Assembly (NCBI RefSeq): GCF_910594005.1
Contig: NC_057826.1
Coordinates: 82,829,163 to 82,893,162 of the forward strand
Origin: Cervus elaphus
Lineage: Eukaryota; Chordata; Mammalia; Artiodactyla; Cervidae
Direction of reading: 5' to 3'
DNA: 64,000 nt
Each line of letters begins with the position of its first letter. Within the stretch, counting starts at the first letter, position 1. The notes below the pieces were generated by a model. It was not told where the DNA came from and searched no databases. It saw nothing but the letters and a program-made list of their open reading frames with translations. This document shows positions 63,752 through 64,000 of the stretch, one piece after another. The translations under genes and the position numbers were made by a program.

Positions 63752-64000
63752 ACGCCATGTGGGAAAGACTAGAGATCTCTTCAAGAAAATTAGAGATACC
63801 AAGGGAACATTTCATGCAAAGATGGGCACAATAAAGGACAGAAATGGTGTGGACCTAACAGAAGCAGAAGATATTAAGAAGAGGTGGCAAGAATACACAG
63901 AAGAACTATTCAGAAAAAATCTTTATGATCCAGATAACCATGATGGTGTGATCACTCACCTAGAGCCAGACCTCCTGGAATGCAAAGTCAAGTAGGCTTT
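63752..64000 (+). pseudogene. BovB LINE ORF2 fragment, linker before the reverse transcriptase
   Basis: An open frame from 63759 to a TAG at 63993-63995 encodes 78 residues. They match the segment of BovB ORF2 between endonuclease and reverse transcriptase as I recall it (GKTRDLFKKIRDTKGTFHAK, EDIKKRWQEYTEELF, DGVITHLEPD). The stop falls where the family normally has tryptophan, so a TGG-to-TAG change would explain it. The 5' end is truncated near 63752, so the endonuclease is missing, and the element runs past the window edge. It is a dead copy; no autonomous function is expected. Confidence 0.95.

Noticed and set aside
1..64000. Bacterial-type operons, phage or mobile islands
   Set aside because: Repeat content is mammalian throughout; no dense coding, Shine-Dalgarno-led frames or tRNA-integrase boundaries are present.

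Overview
This window is nuclear DNA from a ruminant, most likely a bovid. The evidence is its repeats: more than twenty Bov-tA/Bov-A SINEs, several BovB (RTE) LINE 3' pieces including the short 3'-end form often called ART2A, bovine-type L1 3' ends, and about ten cetartiodactyl CHR tRNA-derived SINEs. All lie over an older mammalian layer of MIR, L2, L1M, hAT-Charlie and MLT1-type repeats. The sequence alone does not let me choose between cattle, bison, buffalo, sheep or goat.

I could support no host protein-coding gene, functional tRNA, rRNA or CRISPR array. The longer open frames are either translations of Bov-tA, BovB or L2 repeats or chance frames in GC-rich DNA. The only recognisable protein similarity is to BovB reverse transcriptase, in broken copies near 9.0-9.3, 31.5-32.2 and 63.75-64.0 kb. 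The window therefore reads as intergenic or intronic sequence.

Layout: 0-3 kb holds MIR, two hAT elements, an old L1 and a strong CTCF-type motif. 3-10.7 kb is a dense nest of old L1 broken by Bov-tA, CHR, BovB, young L1 and a mariner-type MITE hairpin. 10.7-20 kb is repeat-poor and GC-rich, with a CpG-island-like patch near 14.0-14.6 kb and an inverted Bov-tA pair near 15 kb. 20-31 kb mixes unique DNA with an LTR/L1/Bov-tA stack (22 kb), an (AC)22 microsatellite (28.3 kb) and an AT-rich, repeat-free block at 30.3-31.3 kb that looks like conserved regulatory DNA. 31.5-33.1 kb has two BovB copies in opposite orientation. 34-47 kb carries CHR, MIR, L2 and four copies of one old unnamed repeat, with candidate regulatory blocks near 35.7, 43.4 and 47.1 kb. 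49.2-52.3 kb is a cluster of three different LTR types. 53-64 kb has CHR, L2 and MLT1 repeats, a candidate regulatory block at 56.7-57.1 kb, a 63-bp tandem duplication carrying CCAAT boxes at 60.3 kb, and a BovB fragment running off the right edge.

I found no convincing undescribed system. The items most worth testing are the MITE hairpin (it resembles the ruminant miR-2284/2285 type), the CCAAT tandem repeat, the orphan CpG-rich patch, the repeat-free AT-rich blocks, and the close inverted SINE pairs. Family names come from remembered consensus sequences; coordinates are by eye and usually good to a few bases.
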